Shown here: positions 1 to 11,385 of the stretch, piece after piece | Numbering within the stretch: the first letter of the stretch is position 1 | Layout: every line of letters begins with the position of its first letter | From: Alcaligenes faecalis | GTDB taxonomy: Bacteria > Pseudomonadota > Gammaproteobacteria > Burkholderiales > Burkholderiaceae_B | DNA length: 64,000 nt | Direction of reading: 5' to 3' | Assembly (NCBI RefSeq): GCF_041521385.1 | Contig: NZ_CP168006.1 | Location: 1,738,979-1,802,978 of the forward strand | Notes under the pieces: model-generated | Databases searched by the model: none | Told to the model about the DNA's origin: nothing | The model's input: only the letters and a program-made list of their open reading frames with translations | Translations under genes and position numbers: made by a program

Positions 1-50
1 GTAGCTATCTCTCGACAAGGGCACCGGTGCACAGCACCGGCAAGTAGTCA

Positions 51-68
51 GCCGCTCCCCTGAGCGGC
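51..68. repeat. Perfect 7-bp stem hairpin
   Basis: GCCGCTC (51-57) and GAGCGGC (62-68) form a perfect stem with a 4-nt loop. There is no T-run on either side, so it is not a convincing intrinsic terminator. No gene is seen in 1-196; the short open frame on the minus strand here consists partly of a hexanucleotide repeat and resembles nothing I know. Confidence 0.4.
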
Positions 69-144
69 GCGTCAGAGTGGCGTCTTACTGAGTCCATCCC
101 CAGCATGAATAAACATGGCCTGTTACCACCAGCGACCAGAAAAC

Positions 145-178
145 CAGACACAGACACAGACACAGACACAGACACAGA
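145..178. repeat. Hexanucleotide tandem repeat, five CAGACA units plus a partial unit
   Basis: Five perfect CAGACA copies occupy 145-174, followed by CAGA. On the minus strand the array reads as alternating Val-Ser codons. It lies just beyond the panC terminator, in sequence without a recognisable gene, so slippage here would not obviously alter a protein. Confidence 0.9.
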
Positions 179-196
179 ATCGAACCACACAGATAT

Positions 197-225
197 AAAA
201 AAAGCACAGTAAAAACTGTGCTTTT
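197..225 (-). terminator. Intrinsic terminator downstream of panC
   Basis: AAAAGCACAGT (200-210) pairs perfectly with ACTGTGCTTTT (215-225) around an AAAA loop. Read on the minus strand the stem is followed by a run of seven T (complement of A at 197-203). It lies 22 bp past the panC stop codon and closes the DUF3460-scpA-panC gene set. Confidence 0.85.
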
Positions 226-246
226 CTCACCAAATAACACAAGAAA

Positions 247-1976
<1,730 letters not shown>

Positions 1977-1994
1977 AGGCGCAGACGTACAGAT

Positions 1995-2186
1995 TTAGTT
2001 GTTTTCGTAGTACACGTATGGTTTTTGAGGCGTACGAGCAGCCTTGTAACCATCTTGCAGTTCCTGATCAATCTGCTTGTCCCACAAACGATAGCGGCCT
2101 TCACGCTGCCGTGCTTCGGTATCCGGGTTCTGATCTTTATATTGTTTAAGAAACTGGGTAATTTCGGATTCGAAATTCTTTGCCAT
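1995..2186 (-). CDS. Small DUF3460 family protein
   Basis: A 63-aa protein starting MAKNFESEITQFLKQYK and ending in PYVYYENN. The pattern of an N-terminal amphipathic helix, the RQREGRYRLWDK segment and a short tyrosine-rich tail matches the DUF3460 family, small proteins of unknown function found mostly in Burkholderiales. The open frame extends 28 codons further upstream, but those residues do not resemble the family, and an AGGT sits just before the ATG chosen. It is the first gene of the scpA-panC set, divergent from the MFS gene with 77 bp between starts. Function unknown. Confidence 0.85.
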   Translation of the reverse strand: MAKNFESEITQFLKQYKDQNPDTEARQREGRYRLWDKQIDQELQDGYKAARTPQKPYVYYENN

Positions 2187-2263
2187 AATACCTGTACGCC
2201 TAAAATAAATTGGATAACAGAAAAGTTTGAGTTTACTGCACCGCACACCAGAGAGTTCGCCGC

Positions 2264-3697
2264 ATGGCATCTGAACAGACTGAAGCCGTCAAACCGGCGA
2301 CCCTGTCCCCTCAAGAGCGTCGAGCCATACGCATTATTCCCTACATTGTGGGATGTGCATTGTTCATGCAAATGCTGGACTCTACGGTTGTCGCCACTGC
2401 CCTGCCCACGATGGCCTTGTCGCTGGATACCAGTGTCATCCGCATGAATACCATCATTACCAGCTACCTGCTGGCCGTGGCTGTATTCGTTCCTATCAGT
2501 GGGTGGGCGGCAGACCGCTTTGGTGCACGCAAGGTGTTCCTAGCCGCCATTCTACTCTTTACCGCCAGTTCTGTTGCATGTGCACTGTCCCAGACCCTGT
2601 CCCAACTGATTATTTCCCGCGTGATACAAGGCATGGCCGGGGCCATGATGGTGCCGGTAGGACGCATTATCTTACTGCGGCGCGTCCCTAAAGATGAGCT
2701 TTTGAGCGCCATGGCGGTGCTGACTTTACCCGCCTTGCTGGGCCCCATCATCGGCCCGCCTGTGGGTGGTTTTTTAGTCACGTATGCCAGCTGGCACTGG
2801 ATTTTCCTGATCAACATCCCCGTGGGGGTGCTGGGCATTGCCCTGGTACTGCGCTATATCCGCGAGGACTACCCCACCGAGCGCCCACCCCTGGACTGGC
2901 TGGGCTTTATCCTGAGCGCCATCTGTCTGGCCACGCTGGTAACCAGTTTCGAGAACGTAGGCCACGGCACCATCAGTTGGGCCACTCTGGGATGGCTGAC
3001 CCTGGCCGGTCTGGTCGCGGGAGCATGGTACATCTGGCATGCACGGCAAGTAGCCTATCCCATTATTGATTTGTCCTTGCTACGCACCAAGACCTTTGCC
3101 ATTTCTGTATTGGGCGGCAATCTGTGCCGCTTCTCGCTAGGGGCCTCGCCATTTCTGTTAGCAATCATGCTGCAAACCAACTTTGGCATGAGTGCATTGT
3201 CGGCGGGTCTGATCACCTTCACCGGCGCGATTGGCGCTCTGGGCATGAAACTGGTGGCTCCACCCATCATCCGGCGCTACGGTTTTCGCAAAGTCCTGAT
3301 CGTCAACGCCTGGCTAACAGGCTTGTTCATCGCCCTGTGCGCCATGTTCCAGGCCACCACCCCCATGTGGCTCATGATTGCCGTCCTGACCGCAGGCGGT
3401 TTCTTCCGCTCCCTGCAGTTCACCGCAGTCAATACCCTGACCTACGCCGACCTGGAATCCGAAGCCATGAGCCAGGCCAGCAGTTTTGCCGCCATGGCGC
3501 AGCAACTGGCCATCAGCCTGGGCGTGGCATGTGCTGCGGTGACGCTCAATGTCAGCATGGCATTGCGCGGGGCCAACAGTGTAGAGACGCAAGATACGAT
3601 CTGGGCCTTTCTGATTCTGGGCGCGATTACCGCAATCTCCAGCCTGTCTTTTGCCCGGCTGTCAGCCAGTGATGGGGAGTCTTTGCAGAAGAAGTAG
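2264..3697 (+). CDS. MFS transporter, DHA2 (EmrB/QacA-like) family
   Basis: Inner-membrane proton-coupled exporter of 477 aa with about 14 predicted hydrophobic segments, the DHA2 topology. Motif A is GWAADRFGARKVF near residues 79-91, and the antiporter-type motif C is present around residues 155-170 (GPIIGPPVGG). The first membrane segment contains MLDSTVVATALPTMA, typical of EmrB/HsrA-like drug exporters. Substrates cannot be told from sequence. No membrane-fusion partner (EmrA) or dedicated regulator adjoins it. It is divergent from the DUF3460 gene and is followed by an AT-richer cassette. Confidence 0.9.
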   Translation: MASEQTEAVKPATLSPQERRAIRIIPYIVGCALFMQMLDSTVVATALPTMALSLDTSVIRMNTIITSYLLAVAVFVPISGWAADRFGARKVFLAAILLFTASSVACALSQTLSQLIISRVIQGMAGAMMVPVGRIILLRRVPKDELLSAMAVLTLPALLGPIIGPPVGGFLVTYASWHWIFLINIPVGVLGIALVLRYIREDYPTERPPLDWLGFILSAICLATLVTSFENVGHGTISWATLGWLTLAGLVAGAWYIWHARQVAYPIIDLSLLRTKTFAISVLGGNLCRFSLGASPFLLAIMLQTNFGMSALSAGLITFTGAIGALGMKLVAPPIIRRYGFRKVLIVNAWLTGLFIALCAMFQATTPMWLMIAVLTAGGFFRSLQFTAVNTLTYADLESEAMSQASSFAAMAQQLAISLGVACAAVTLNVSMALRGANSVETQDTIWAFLILGAITAISSLSFARLSASDGESLQKK

Positions 3698-3723
3698 GCC
3701 CGAACGGTTTTATAGCTCATCAG

Positions 3724-3753
3724 ACATGCTTGCCCCCTCATCAGCCAGCATGT
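3724..3753 (+). terminator. Weak hairpin downstream of the MFS gene
   Basis: ACATGCT (3724-3730) pairs with AGCATGT (3747-3753), loop 16 nt, followed only by TT. It lies between the convergent MFS and B3/4-domain genes. Possible terminator; weak. Confidence 0.3.
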
Positions 3754-3782
3754 TTACAACGGGCTTTAGTCTAGTAATAAAG

Positions 3783-4481
3783 CTACGAAACGAACTCAAA
3801 ACGCCTGTATGACTGACTCAGCATCTCGGCTTTCTGAATAGACACGCCCAGCTCAGCCGCACGTATCGTGATGCGTTCGTGCAAGGCCTCTAGATCCTCA
3901 TGGGCCCGCTCATGTAATGCCTCCGCGACGACCAGCACCGTATCTGACTCTTTGGAGACCACGGACTGAGCCCCCTGCCGGAAAACCCAGCAACGTGAGT
4001 GCGCATGGTTGGCCTCATCGGCAAACACAATCTCGTCTTCTGTTGGATGTTCGACCTCACCCTGAAAGGTTCGGTAAATCTCCGTGCCATAGGCAGGCCG
4101 AACTGTGATGCCTCCAGAAATATGGGCGCAGTCAAATGCCGCAATCGGAATGGCTGCCTGCATAGACTCTGCGTTCAAGGTATCGATCAAAGGATGAAAG
4201 CCAGGCAGGTGTCCGTCTTTACGAAAGCGACGCAGCAATGCTTCAACTGCACAGCGGTATTGGGTCGGCTTCATGCCCATCTGGGAGTAAGCCTGACGCC
4301 AGGCCTGAATAGACGGGAGCTCGCTCTCCGGCCCCTGCTCCAGTAACTGGCTGACCCTCGTGAATGTACTGTTCAGGGCATCGTTTTGTAGCTCGGCTGC
4401 CTTCACCCCTTGTAAAACCAGGACTAATGCCGTCAGCCCCGGAAAGCGGTTCCACACAGTGTCAGAATGATTGAAGTACAT
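3783..4481 (-). CDS. Stand-alone B3/4 (PheRS beta-like) domain protein
   Basis: A 232-aa protein resembling free-standing B3/4 domains, the module that performs editing in the phenylalanyl-tRNA synthetase beta chain. Supporting segments are WRQAYSQMGMKPTQYRCAVE (residues ~62-81), a FHPLIDTLNAESMQAAIPI stretch, and FADEANHAHSRCWVFRQG further on. Free-standing members are often suspected of tRNA proofreading, but their roles are mostly untested. The start MYFNHSD (ATG at 4481) was chosen over an upstream in-frame extension because that extension is antisense-like to the EamA gene; GAGG and AAAGG lie 12-20 nt upstream. It follows the EamA gene by 56 bp, presumably in one operon controlled by the divergent AraC gene. 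Confidence 0.8.
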   Translation of the reverse strand: MYFNHSDTVWNRFPGLTALVLVLQGVKAAELQNDALNSTFTRVSQLLEQGPESELPSIQAWRQAYSQMGMKPTQYRCAVEALLRRFRKDGHLPGFHPLIDTLNAESMQAAIPIAAFDCAHISGGITVRPAYGTEIYRTFQGEVEHPTEDEIVFADEANHAHSRCWVFRQGAQSVVSKESDTVLVVAEALHERAHEDLEALHERITIRAAELGVSIQKAEMLSQSYRRFEFVS

Positions 4482-4537
4482 GGTATGCAAGGCACCTTTC
4501 CTCGATTGAAAATGTGAAATACAGGCAAGCACACTGC

Positions 4538-5428
4538 CTATTGCGTCAGTGCGGTTCGGGCTCGGGCTCGCACCGGGAAGGTCAACACAAAAATGGCAAG
4601 AATGACCGTGGCGACACCCACAATCTGTACCCACCCAATCTGCTCCCCTAAAACCAGCGCTGCCAGGGTGACGGCTGTCAAAGGAGCAACCGCCGTAAAC
4701 ACAGACGCTTCGCTGCCACTGACTCGCGCCGCCCCGCCATACCACAGCAAAAACCCTGCAACAGTAGGGACAAGCGCATACCAAACCACTGCGCCTATCG
4801 CTGCGGCATCTGGCATGGAAGGCGGTAATTCATGAAAAGCAAAGGGCAAGGACACCAGCAGGCCCAGACCTGTCATCGTGGTGGCCTGCAATAAAGGCCG
4901 CAGCGGCACAGGGATGCGTTTGTTCAGCAAAATGAATGCGCTCTCGCAAACCACTGCCCCCAGGATGTACAACATGCCAATCGACGAACTCGGGCCGGTT
5001 CCTTTCCAGGCCACTGCCATGACGCCCAAGGTCGCCAGCACGACGCTGATCAGGAGCCTTAGCCCTGGCCGTTCACCCAGAACGATCACGGAGAAAAGCG
5101 CAGATACGGCGGGCAATGTGCCTATGATTACACCCGCATCAGCCGCTGACAGATGGGACAAACCGGCTATCAGCAAAGTCGTATAGCCAACACTGCCCGC
5201 CCCGGCCTGGAGCAGTAACAGCACCCAGTCCCGAAACATCAACTTGGGCCACCGCTCTCGCTGCCAGAACACCAGGGCGAGCAAAACCGGCAAGGCAAGC
5301 GCAAAACGAAGCGCTGTTGCCAAAAACGCAGGCATGCTGCCAGCGATCAGTTTGGACGCAATGACAGTCGACCCAACCGTCATCATGGCCAAGGACAACA
5401 ATACATAGCCAAGCGTGCGACTTGACAT
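4538..5428 (-). CDS. DMT superfamily (EamA) transporter
   Basis: Inner-membrane transporter of 296 aa with about ten hydrophobic helices in two EamA repeats. The first repeat includes the VGSTVIASKLIAG segment, the second ends near VWYALVPTVAGFLLWYGGA and VLGEQIGWVQIVGV. EamA proteins of this class usually export amino acids or other metabolites. The start was set at the ATG at 5428 (MSSRTLGYVLLS), which has an AAGGGG six bases upstream; the frame opens 15 codons earlier without a site. It is divergent from the AraC gene and upstream of the B3/4 gene, an arrangement suggesting an exporter with its own sensor. Confidence 0.88.
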   Translation of the reverse strand: MSSRTLGYVLLSLAMMTVGSTVIASKLIAGSMPAFLATALRFALALPVLLALVFWQRERWPKLMFRDWVLLLLQAGAGSVGYTTLLIAGLSHLSAADAGVIIGTLPAVSALFSVIVLGERPGLRLLISVVLATLGVMAVAWKGTGPSSSIGMLYILGAVVCESAFILLNKRIPVPLRPLLQATTMTGLGLLVSLPFAFHELPPSMPDAAAIGAVVWYALVPTVAGFLLWYGGAARVSGSEASVFTAVAPLTAVTLAALVLGEQIGWVQIVGVATVILAIFVLTFPVRARARTALTQ

Positions 5429-5646
5429 CTTTTCCCCTTGGACGCAAATCAATTCAGGTAATAACCTTGGCATTTAATAGCATTGATAAAGAAAAATCTT
5501 GAACGATATTGCAAGGACATAAAAAAGCCGCAGCCTTCAAGACGAAGCACTATATTTTTGATAAAAACAAAAATAGAAAGCGACTAGAATAATAATTTCC
5601 CTATTCATCCAGGAACACGAAGTGTGTTCTTAGACAAGGAAAGGAA
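5429..5646. promoter_or_regulatory. Divergent control region between the EamA and AraC genes
   Basis: A 218-bp AT-rich spacer between two divergent starts. It should hold both promoters and the AraC-type operator. A strong AAGGAAAGGAA ribosome-binding site lies directly before the AraC ATG. Candidate -10 boxes exist (TAGAAT at about 5585 for AraC) but no pair has convincing -35 spacing. Confidence 0.5.
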
Positions 5647-6498
5647 ATGTCCCAGATGAAGGTCAATAAGCAATTTGAAGCAAGGGTATGCGGGCAGACA
5701 GATATCGTCGCCGTTGAGGCGATGTCCAGCCAATCGTTTGGTCGACATACTCACGATCAGTTTGGGATAGGGGTAGTAGTCAGCGGGGCCCAAGACTCAG
5801 CCAGTGGCCGCGGACAGGTACGGGCAACCAACGGCAATATGATTACCGTCAACCCCAATGAAGTTCATGATGGAAGACCCGTCGCAGGCAAGGCAAGAAC
5901 CTGGCGCATGCTGTATCTGGACCCAGAGCTGATCGCTCAATTTGCACAGTCCATGGGGCATAGCGCCGGGGTGGAATTCATCCATCCTGTTCTGAGCGAC
6001 ACCTCCGCAGTTATGGCATTCCAGCGCCTGTACGCGACATTAACCGATCCAAAGCGCGAACCAAAGCCAGGGCTGATCGATGAAATTACGGAGCAGGAGC
6101 TTTTTCAAATTCTGGTGCCACTGCTTGGAAATACTCAGCCCACGGAAGCCGAGATTCTGTCTGCCGAATTGGCCAGAGCGAAGGCTCGTCTTGATGCCCA
6201 CCCAGAAATCCCGGTCTCGCTCAATGAGCTGGCAACGGAAGCCGGTTTAAGCCGATTCCAATTTCTAAGAGCGTTCAAGGCTGTCACGCAATTGCCACCT
6301 CATGCGTATCGGCTACAGCGTCAGCTGCAAATGGCACGCCGCCTGATCATGCAAGGACACACCTTGCTTCAAGCGTCTCTTTTATCGGGTTTTGCAGATC
6401 AAAGCCACTTAACACGCCATTTCGTCTCAAGTTATGGCCTGACGCCCGGCACCCTTTCTCAATCTCGGAAAATGCAGCATTTTCCGGTGCTCAAGTAA
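5647..6498 (+). CDS. AraC family transcriptional regulator
   Basis: A 283-aa regulator with an N-terminal cupin-like ligand-binding domain (residues ~15-150: RHTHDQFGIGVVVSG and VNPNEVHDGRP are typical) and a C-terminal double helix-turn-helix (residues ~180-275: LNELATEAGLSRFQFLRAFK for the first helix pair, then LLSGFADQSHLTRHFVSSYG for the second). The family usually activates an adjacent transporter when a small molecule binds. The start has a strong Shine-Dalgarno sequence. It is divergent from the EamA and B3/4 genes, which are its likely targets. The gene and its flanks are visibly AT-richer than the surrounding DNA, which hints at recent transfer. Confidence 0.92.
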   Translation: MSQMKVNKQFEARVCGQTDIVAVEAMSSQSFGRHTHDQFGIGVVVSGAQDSASGRGQVRATNGNMITVNPNEVHDGRPVAGKARTWRMLYLDPELIAQFAQSMGHSAGVEFIHPVLSDTSAVMAFQRLYATLTDPKREPKPGLIDEITEQELFQILVPLLGNTQPTEAEILSAELARAKARLDAHPEIPVSLNELATEAGLSRFQFLRAFKAVTQLPPHAYRLQRQLQMARRLIMQGHTLLQASLLSGFADQSHLTRHFVSSYGLTPGTLSQSRKMQHFPVLK

Positions 6499-6626
6499 TT
6501 GAAGAGAATCCTAGAATTAATTCAAATCGATAGATAAGCAATCAATAATTTTTATAATTTATTTTATTGAAAAAACCTGATTAGCAGAAAAACCAATCTT
6601 GAAAAATAAATAATAAGGACGCCAAT

Positions 6627-7457
6627 TTAAACCGGCTTATCCTCATCCTCCAGCAACATCACCAGCTTGCAGTCCGGGCGTATTGCCAGGCGAAAGGTAA
6701 ATTGCTGAAAGCGGCGCACGCCTTGGCTGGGGTGTCGAAAATCCCGTAAGCCCCCTTCTCGCTCCACGACGGTCTGACGTCCCCACCAGAAAGCGAATAC
6801 CTGGCTTTGATGCGCCAGTTCCTGGATCAGGGCCTGTACATCGGCTTCATCGGCATGGGCACCTACGTCGGCGCGGAATTCGGCCACGACGCGGCTGGCA
6901 CGCTGTTCCCAGTCCACCACCAGCTCACGCGCGGCGGGGTCCAGGAAGATATAGCGTAATAAATTGGGCTGCTCACTGCGGTCCGGCCAACCATCGAACA
7001 GGCTGAGCAAAGCCTCGTTGCGGGCCAAGACGTTCCAACTGCGATCCAGAATGTAGGCCGGGGCGGAGATGCTATCGACGCATGCGCTCAGGCCTTGCGG
7101 CAAGGGTTGAATATCACCTTGCCAATGCTCGGGGTCGGCGCAGTCGGCCAGTTCAAACAGGTAGTGGCGCTCGGCCCGGGCCAGTTTCAGGACCGTTGCC
7201 AAGCGGGCGCAGACGGTGGGAGACACGGTAACGTCGCGGCCCTGCTCGATCCAGGTGTACCAGGTGGTGCTGATATCGCACAGCTGCGCCACTTCTTCAC
7301 GACGCAAACCAGGAGTGCGACGGCGCACGCCGGGGGCCAGGCCCAGGTCGACAGGCCGGATGCGTTCCCGCGCATGACGCAAGAAACGTCCCAAAGCCTG
7401 ACGCCGGGTTTGGGACGCGCTCTCGGCACCGCCCGGATTAGGCCCCGTCGTTCCCAT
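6627..7457 (-). CDS. XRE-type regulator with MmyB-like ligand-binding domain
   Basis: A 276-aa protein with an N-terminal helix-turn-helix (residues ~20-90; LGRFLRHARERIRP and RRTPGLRREEVAQLCDIST are hallmark segments) and a C-terminal MmyB-type PAS-like domain (residues ~105-270; NVLARNEALLSLF, FRADVGAHADEADVQALIQE, and RRFQQFTFRLA near the end). Members are thought to bind fatty acids or similar ligands and to regulate neighbouring genes, often dehydrogenases. The ATG lies one nucleotide after the metH stop codon, suggesting translational coupling to metH, which is unusual for a regulator of this family. Confidence 0.9.
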   Translation of the reverse strand: MGTTGPNPGGAESASQTRRQALGRFLRHARERIRPVDLGLAPGVRRRTPGLRREEVAQLCDISTTWYTWIEQGRDVTVSPTVCARLATVLKLARAERHYLFELADCADPEHWQGDIQPLPQGLSACVDSISAPAYILDRSWNVLARNEALLSLFDGWPDRSEQPNLLRYIFLDPAARELVVDWEQRASRVVAEFRADVGAHADEADVQALIQELAHQSQVFAFWWGRQTVVEREGGLRDFRHPSQGVRRFQQFTFRLAIRPDCKLVMLLEDEDKPV

Positions 7458-7458
7458 A

Positions 7459-10400
7459 TCAGCCTAGAACGCCCGACAAGGTACGGCGTACGTCTTCTTC
7501 TGTACGGCCACTACGCTGGATGTAGTCTTGCAATTGATCCTCGCCGATATTGCCCACGTTGAAGTACTTGGACTGCGGGTGGCTGAAGTAGAAACCCGAC
7601 ACGCTGGAAGCAGGAATCATGGCGTAGCTGTCGGTGATGAACATATCAATGTCTTCACACTGCAGGACACGGAACATTTCGTGTTTGACTACGTGCTCCG
7701 GGCAGGCTGGGTAGCCGGGTGCGGGGCGAATGCCCTGGTATTTCTCGTCAATCAGCTCTTCGTTGGACAGACGTTCGTCCGTCACATAGCCCCACAAGTC
7801 CGTGCGCACGCGAGCATGCAGACATTCTGCAAAGCCTTCTGCAAAACGGTCGCCCAGTGCTTTGATCATCAGGTCGGAGTAATCGTCACCAGCGGCCTGG
7901 AAACGCTCGGACAGTTTGTCTACGCCGATCCCACCGGTGACGGCAAACATACCGATGTAATCCGCCACGCCGCTTTCTTTAGGGGCGATGTAGTCGGCCA
8001 GACACTTGCTGTCCACACCTTCACGCTTGACGCCTTGCTGGCGCAGGTTGCGCCAGGTGAACAGAACTTCGCTGCGCGATTCGTCCGAATAGACCTCGAT
8101 ATCTTCACCATTGACGGTATTGGCGGGGTAGAACGCAATCACACCGTTTGCCGTCAACCAGCGACCTTCAATGACTTTCTTCAACATAGCCTGCCCTTCG
8201 GCAAACAAGGTCTTGGCCTGCTCGCCCACCACCTTGTCTTCCAGAATGGCCGGGTACTTGCCGAATAGGCTCCAGGTCTGGAAGAACGGTGTCCAGTCGA
8301 TGAACTGGGCAATATCGGCCAGGTCGTAATTTTTGAAGGTACGGCGACCAATGAATTTAGGGCGTGGCGGCACGTAGGTGGTCCAGTCAATGGCAGGCTT
8401 GTCTTGGCGCGCTTTTTCCAGCGAGATCAACGGTGTGGCTTTACGATTGGCATGACGCTGGCGCACTTGTTCGTACTCCTGGCGCACTTCGGCCAAAAAC
8501 TCGTCCACGTTATCTGACACCAACTGAGTAGCCACACCCACGCAGCGGCTGGCATCCGGCGTGTAGATAACCGGGCCGTCGTAATGCGGTGCGATTTTTA
8601 CGGCTGTGTGCACACGACTGGTGGTCGCGCCGCCAATCATCAAGGGAATATTGCGCTCTCGGAAGTAGGGGTCGCGCTGCATCTCGGACGCAACGTAGGC
8701 CATTTCTTCCAGGCTAGGCGTGATCAGGCCGGACAAGCCCACAATATCGGCATCCACTTCTTTGGCCTTGGCGAGGATCTCGGCACACGGCACCATCACG
8801 CCCATATTCACCACTTCAAAGTTATTGCACTGCATCACCACGGACACAATGTTCTTGCCAATGTCGTGTACATCGCCCTTCACCGTGGCAATCACCATGC
8901 GGCCTTTGGAGCGCACGTCCCCACCTGCAGCCTCAATCTGGCGTTTTTCTTCTTCGATAAAAGGAATCAGGTGGGCCACGGCCTGTTTCATCACACGCGC
9001 GGATTTCACCACCTGCGGCAGGAACATCTTGCCCTGACCGAACAAGTCACCCACCACGTTCATGCCGTCCATCAAGGGGCCTTCAATGACACTGATGGGG
9101 CGACCGCCCTGGGCGTCAATTTTCTGCCGGACTTCTTCGGTGTCTTCCACGATGAAGCTGGTGATGCCATGCACCAAAGAGTGGATCAGACGCTGCTCAA
9201 CCGTGGTTTCGCGCCAGCTCAGGTCTTCCTCTTTCTTGGCGCCCGAGCCTTTGACGCTCTCGGCCATTTCTACCAGGCGCTCGGTAGGGGTGCGTTCGTC
9301 CGCCGGATCAGTTTTGCCTTTAGGCTCGGCCCTGTTCAGAACCACGTCTTCGATCAGATCACGCAGATGCGGTTCGATATTGGCGTACACGCCCAACTGA
9401 CCGGCATTCACAATACCCATGGTCAGTCCTTCCTGAATGGCGTAGTACAGGAAAACCGTGTGAATCGCCTCGCGCATGGCTTCATTGCCACGGAAGGAGA
9501 AGCTGACGTTGGAAATACCGCCGGACAAGCGCGCGTGCGGCAGATTCTTGTGAATCCAGCTAACGCCGCGAATGAAGTCCAGGCCGTAGTTGGCGTGCTC
9601 GTCCATGCCGGTTGCCACGGCAAAGACGTTGGGGTCAAAAATAATGTCTTCTGGCGGGAAACCAACTTCATCTACCAGCAGGCGGTAAGCGCGTTCGCAA
9701 ATTTCTACCCGACGCTCGTAGTTGTCAGCCTGACCCTGCTCATCAAAGGCCATCACAACAATAGCGGCACCGTATTTGCGGCACAAACGGGCATGTTCCA
9801 GGAAAGGCTCAATACCTTCCTTCATGGAAATCGAGTTCACGATGGCCTTGCCTTGCACACAGCGCAAACCCGTTTCGATCACGTCCCATTTGGAACTGTC
9901 GATCATGATGGGCACGCGGGCAATATCCGGCTCGGAGGCAATCAGGTTCAGGAAGCGGTGCATACAGGCTGCTGAGTCCAGCATGCCTTCGTCCATATTG
10001 ATGTCGATAATCTGGGCGCCGTTTTCCACCTGCTGACGCGCCACCGACAAAGCTTCTTCATAATTTTCTTGCTGAATCAGGCGCAAGAACGCTTTACTGC
10101 CCGTGACGTTGGTCCGTTCGCCCACGTTCACAAACAAGGTATCTTCGTCAATATTCAGTGGCTCCAGACCCGACAAACGGGTTTTGACAGGAACCTCGGG
10201 AACAGCGCGTGGAGGCAGCTTACGGCACAGCTCGGCAATGGCGGCGATGTGCTCCGGCGTCGTACCACAGCAGCCACCCACCATATTCACCAAGCCAGCT
10301 TGCGTGAACTCTTGCAGCAAGCTGGACGTATCAGCAGGCGTTTCGTCAAAGCCGGTTTCTGCCATGGGGTTAGGCAAACCAGCGTTGGGGTAGACACACA

Positions 10401-11232
10401 CATAGGTGTCACAAATTTTGGACAGCTCGGCCACGTATGGGCGCATCAAGGCGGCGCCCAAGGCACAGTTCAGGCCAATCGTAATCGGACGGGCATGACG
10501 CATGGAGTTCCAGAAGGCCTCCACAGTCTGGCCAGACAAGATGCGGCCAGAGGCGTCCGTGACCGTGCCCGATACCATCACTGGAACACGTTCACCGCGC
10601 TCATCAAAGACCGTTTCCAGCGCAAAAACAGCCGCCTTGGCGTTCAGCGTGTCAAAAACGGTTTCGATCAACAGAATATCGACGCCACCATCGAGCAAGG
10701 CACGAACCTGCTCCGTATAGGCCACGCGCAACTGCTCAAAGGTGACGTTACGAGCAGCCGGGTCATTCACATCCGGGGAAATAGAAGCCGTCTTGGGCTG
10801 CGGGCCCAAGGCACCAGCCACAAAGCGCGGCCAGTCAGGTGTGCTGAAGGCATCACGTGCCTGACAGGCCAGTTGAGCCGAAGCCAGGTTCAGGTCATAG
10901 CTGATGCCCTGCAAATCGTAGTCACCCTGGGCCACATCGGTTGCACCAAAGGTATTGGTCGTAATTACATCGGCTCCGGCCGCCAGGTACTTCTCGTGAA
11001 TTTCACGAATAATGTCGGGTCGCACCAGCGACAGCAATTCGTTATTGCCCTTTACATCCTTGTGATGATCCGCAAAACGATCGCCCCGAAAATCAGCCTC
11101 GCCCAATTTGTAACGCTGAATCATGGTGCCCATCGCACCGTCCAGAATCAGAATTTGCTGCCCCAAACGGTGCGCAAACTCAGCACCACGCGTATAGGCA
11201 GAGATCGGATAAGGCAAAGCAGGATAGGACAC
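7459..11232 (-). CDS. metH: Cobalamin-dependent methionine synthase MetH
   Basis: Transfers the methyl group of 5-methyltetrahydrofolate to homocysteine through methylcobalamin, the last step of methionine synthesis. All four modules are visible in order: homocysteine-binding domain with zinc cysteines (GLNCALGA, then [12 protein letters not shown]), pterin-binding domain ([14 protein letters not shown]), cobalamin domain with axial histidine in [10 protein letters not shown], and the C-terminal AdoMet activation domain. I place the start at a GTG at 11232 because ACGGAGC lies eight bases upstream; this gives 1257 aa, close to the 1227 aa of E. coli MetH. The ATG at 11271 adds 13 residues and has no good site. 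It is divergent from riboswitch-controlled btuB, which supplies its cofactor. Confidence 0.97.
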   Translation of the reverse strand: MSYPALPYPISAYTRGAEFAHRLGQQILILDGAMGTMIQRYKLGEADFRGDRFADHHKDVKGNNELLSLVRPDIIREIHEKYLAAGADVITTNTFGATDVAQGDYDLQGISYDLNLASAQLACQARDAFSTPDWPRFVAGALGPQPKTASISPDVNDPAARNVTFEQLRVAYTEQVRALLDGGVDILLIETVFDTLNAKAAVFALETVFDERGERVPVMVSGTVTDASGRILSGQTVEAFWNSMRHARPITIGLNCALGAALMRPYVAELSKICDTYVCVYPNAGLPNPMAETGFDETPADTSSLLQEFTQAGLVNMVGGCCGTTPEHIAAIAELCRKLPPRAVPEVPVKTRLSGLEPLNIDEDTLFVNVGERTNVTGSKAFLRLIQQENYEEALSVARQQVENGAQIIDINMDEGMLDSAACMHRFLNLIASEPDIARVPIMIDSSKWDVIETGLRCVQGKAIVNSISMKEGIEPFLEHARLCRKYGAAIVVMAFDEQGQADNYERRVEICERAYRLLVDEVGFPPEDIIFDPNVFAVATGMDEHANYGLDFIRGVSWIHKNLPHARLSGGISNVSFSFRGNEAMREAIHTVFLYYAIQEGLTMGIVNAGQLGVYANIEPHLRDLIEDVVLNRAEPKGKTDPADERTPTERLVEMAESVKGSGAKKEEDLSWRETTVEQRLIHSLVHGITSFIVEDTEEVRQKIDAQGGRPISVIEGPLMDGMNVVGDLFGQGKMFLPQVVKSARVMKQAVAHLIPFIEEEKRQIEAAGGDVRSKGRMVIATVKGDVHDIGKNIVSVVMQCNNFEVVNMGVMVPCAEILAKAKEVDADIVGLSGLITPSLEEMAYVASEMQRDPYFRERNIPLMIGGATTSRVHTAVKIAPHYDGPVIYTPDASRCVGVATQLVSDNVDEFLAEVRQEYEQVRQRHANRKATPLISLEKARQDKPAIDWTTYVPPRPKFIGRRTFKNYDLADIAQFIDWTPFFQTWSLFGKYPAILEDKVVGEQAKTLFAEGQAMLKKVIEGRWLTANGVIAFYPANTVNGEDIEVYSDESRSEVLFTWRNLRQQGVKREGVDSKCLADYIAPKESGVADYIGMFAVTGGIGVDKLSERFQAAGDDYSDLMIKALGDRFAEGFAECLHARVRTDLWGYVTDERLSNEELIDEKYQGIRPAPGYPACPEHVVKHEMFRVLQCEDIDMFITDSYAMIPASSVSGFYFSHPQSKYFNVGNIGEDQLQDYIQRSGRTEEDVRRTLSGVLG

Positions 11233-11385
11233 TAAAAAGCTCCGTAGCACGAAACGGGACGTTGACGGCATCTGACAGCAAGAGCCGCGAGAATGGTGGA
11301 TTGGCGCCACAATTGTAGCGCCTTGTACGGCAAATCCGCCCCAAACACTTAACCTTTGCGCCAGCGGCATGTAACATTTTCCGCT
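11233..11385. promoter_or_regulatory. Divergent metH/btuB promoter region
   Basis: A 153-bp spacer between the metH start and the 5' edge of the cobalamin riboswitch. It should contain the metH promoter and the promoter for the btuB leader. I saw no SAH or second cobalamin riboswitch on the metH side and no confident -35/-10 pair. Confidence 0.5.

Noticed and set aside
5..190. 61-aa minus-strand open frame at the left edge
   Set aside because: Its N-terminal Val-Ser run is just the hexanucleotide repeat, there is no ribosome-binding site and no family match.
8584..11235. Long plus-strand open frames (463 and 388 aa) opposite metH
   Set aside because: They are antisense to a complete, well-conserved MetH; their translations are His/Gln/Asn-rich low-quality sequence without known domains.
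11233..11385. SAH riboswitch on the metH side
   Set aside because: No CCGAGG-type stem and no CTGCAAC core recognised on the minus strand.
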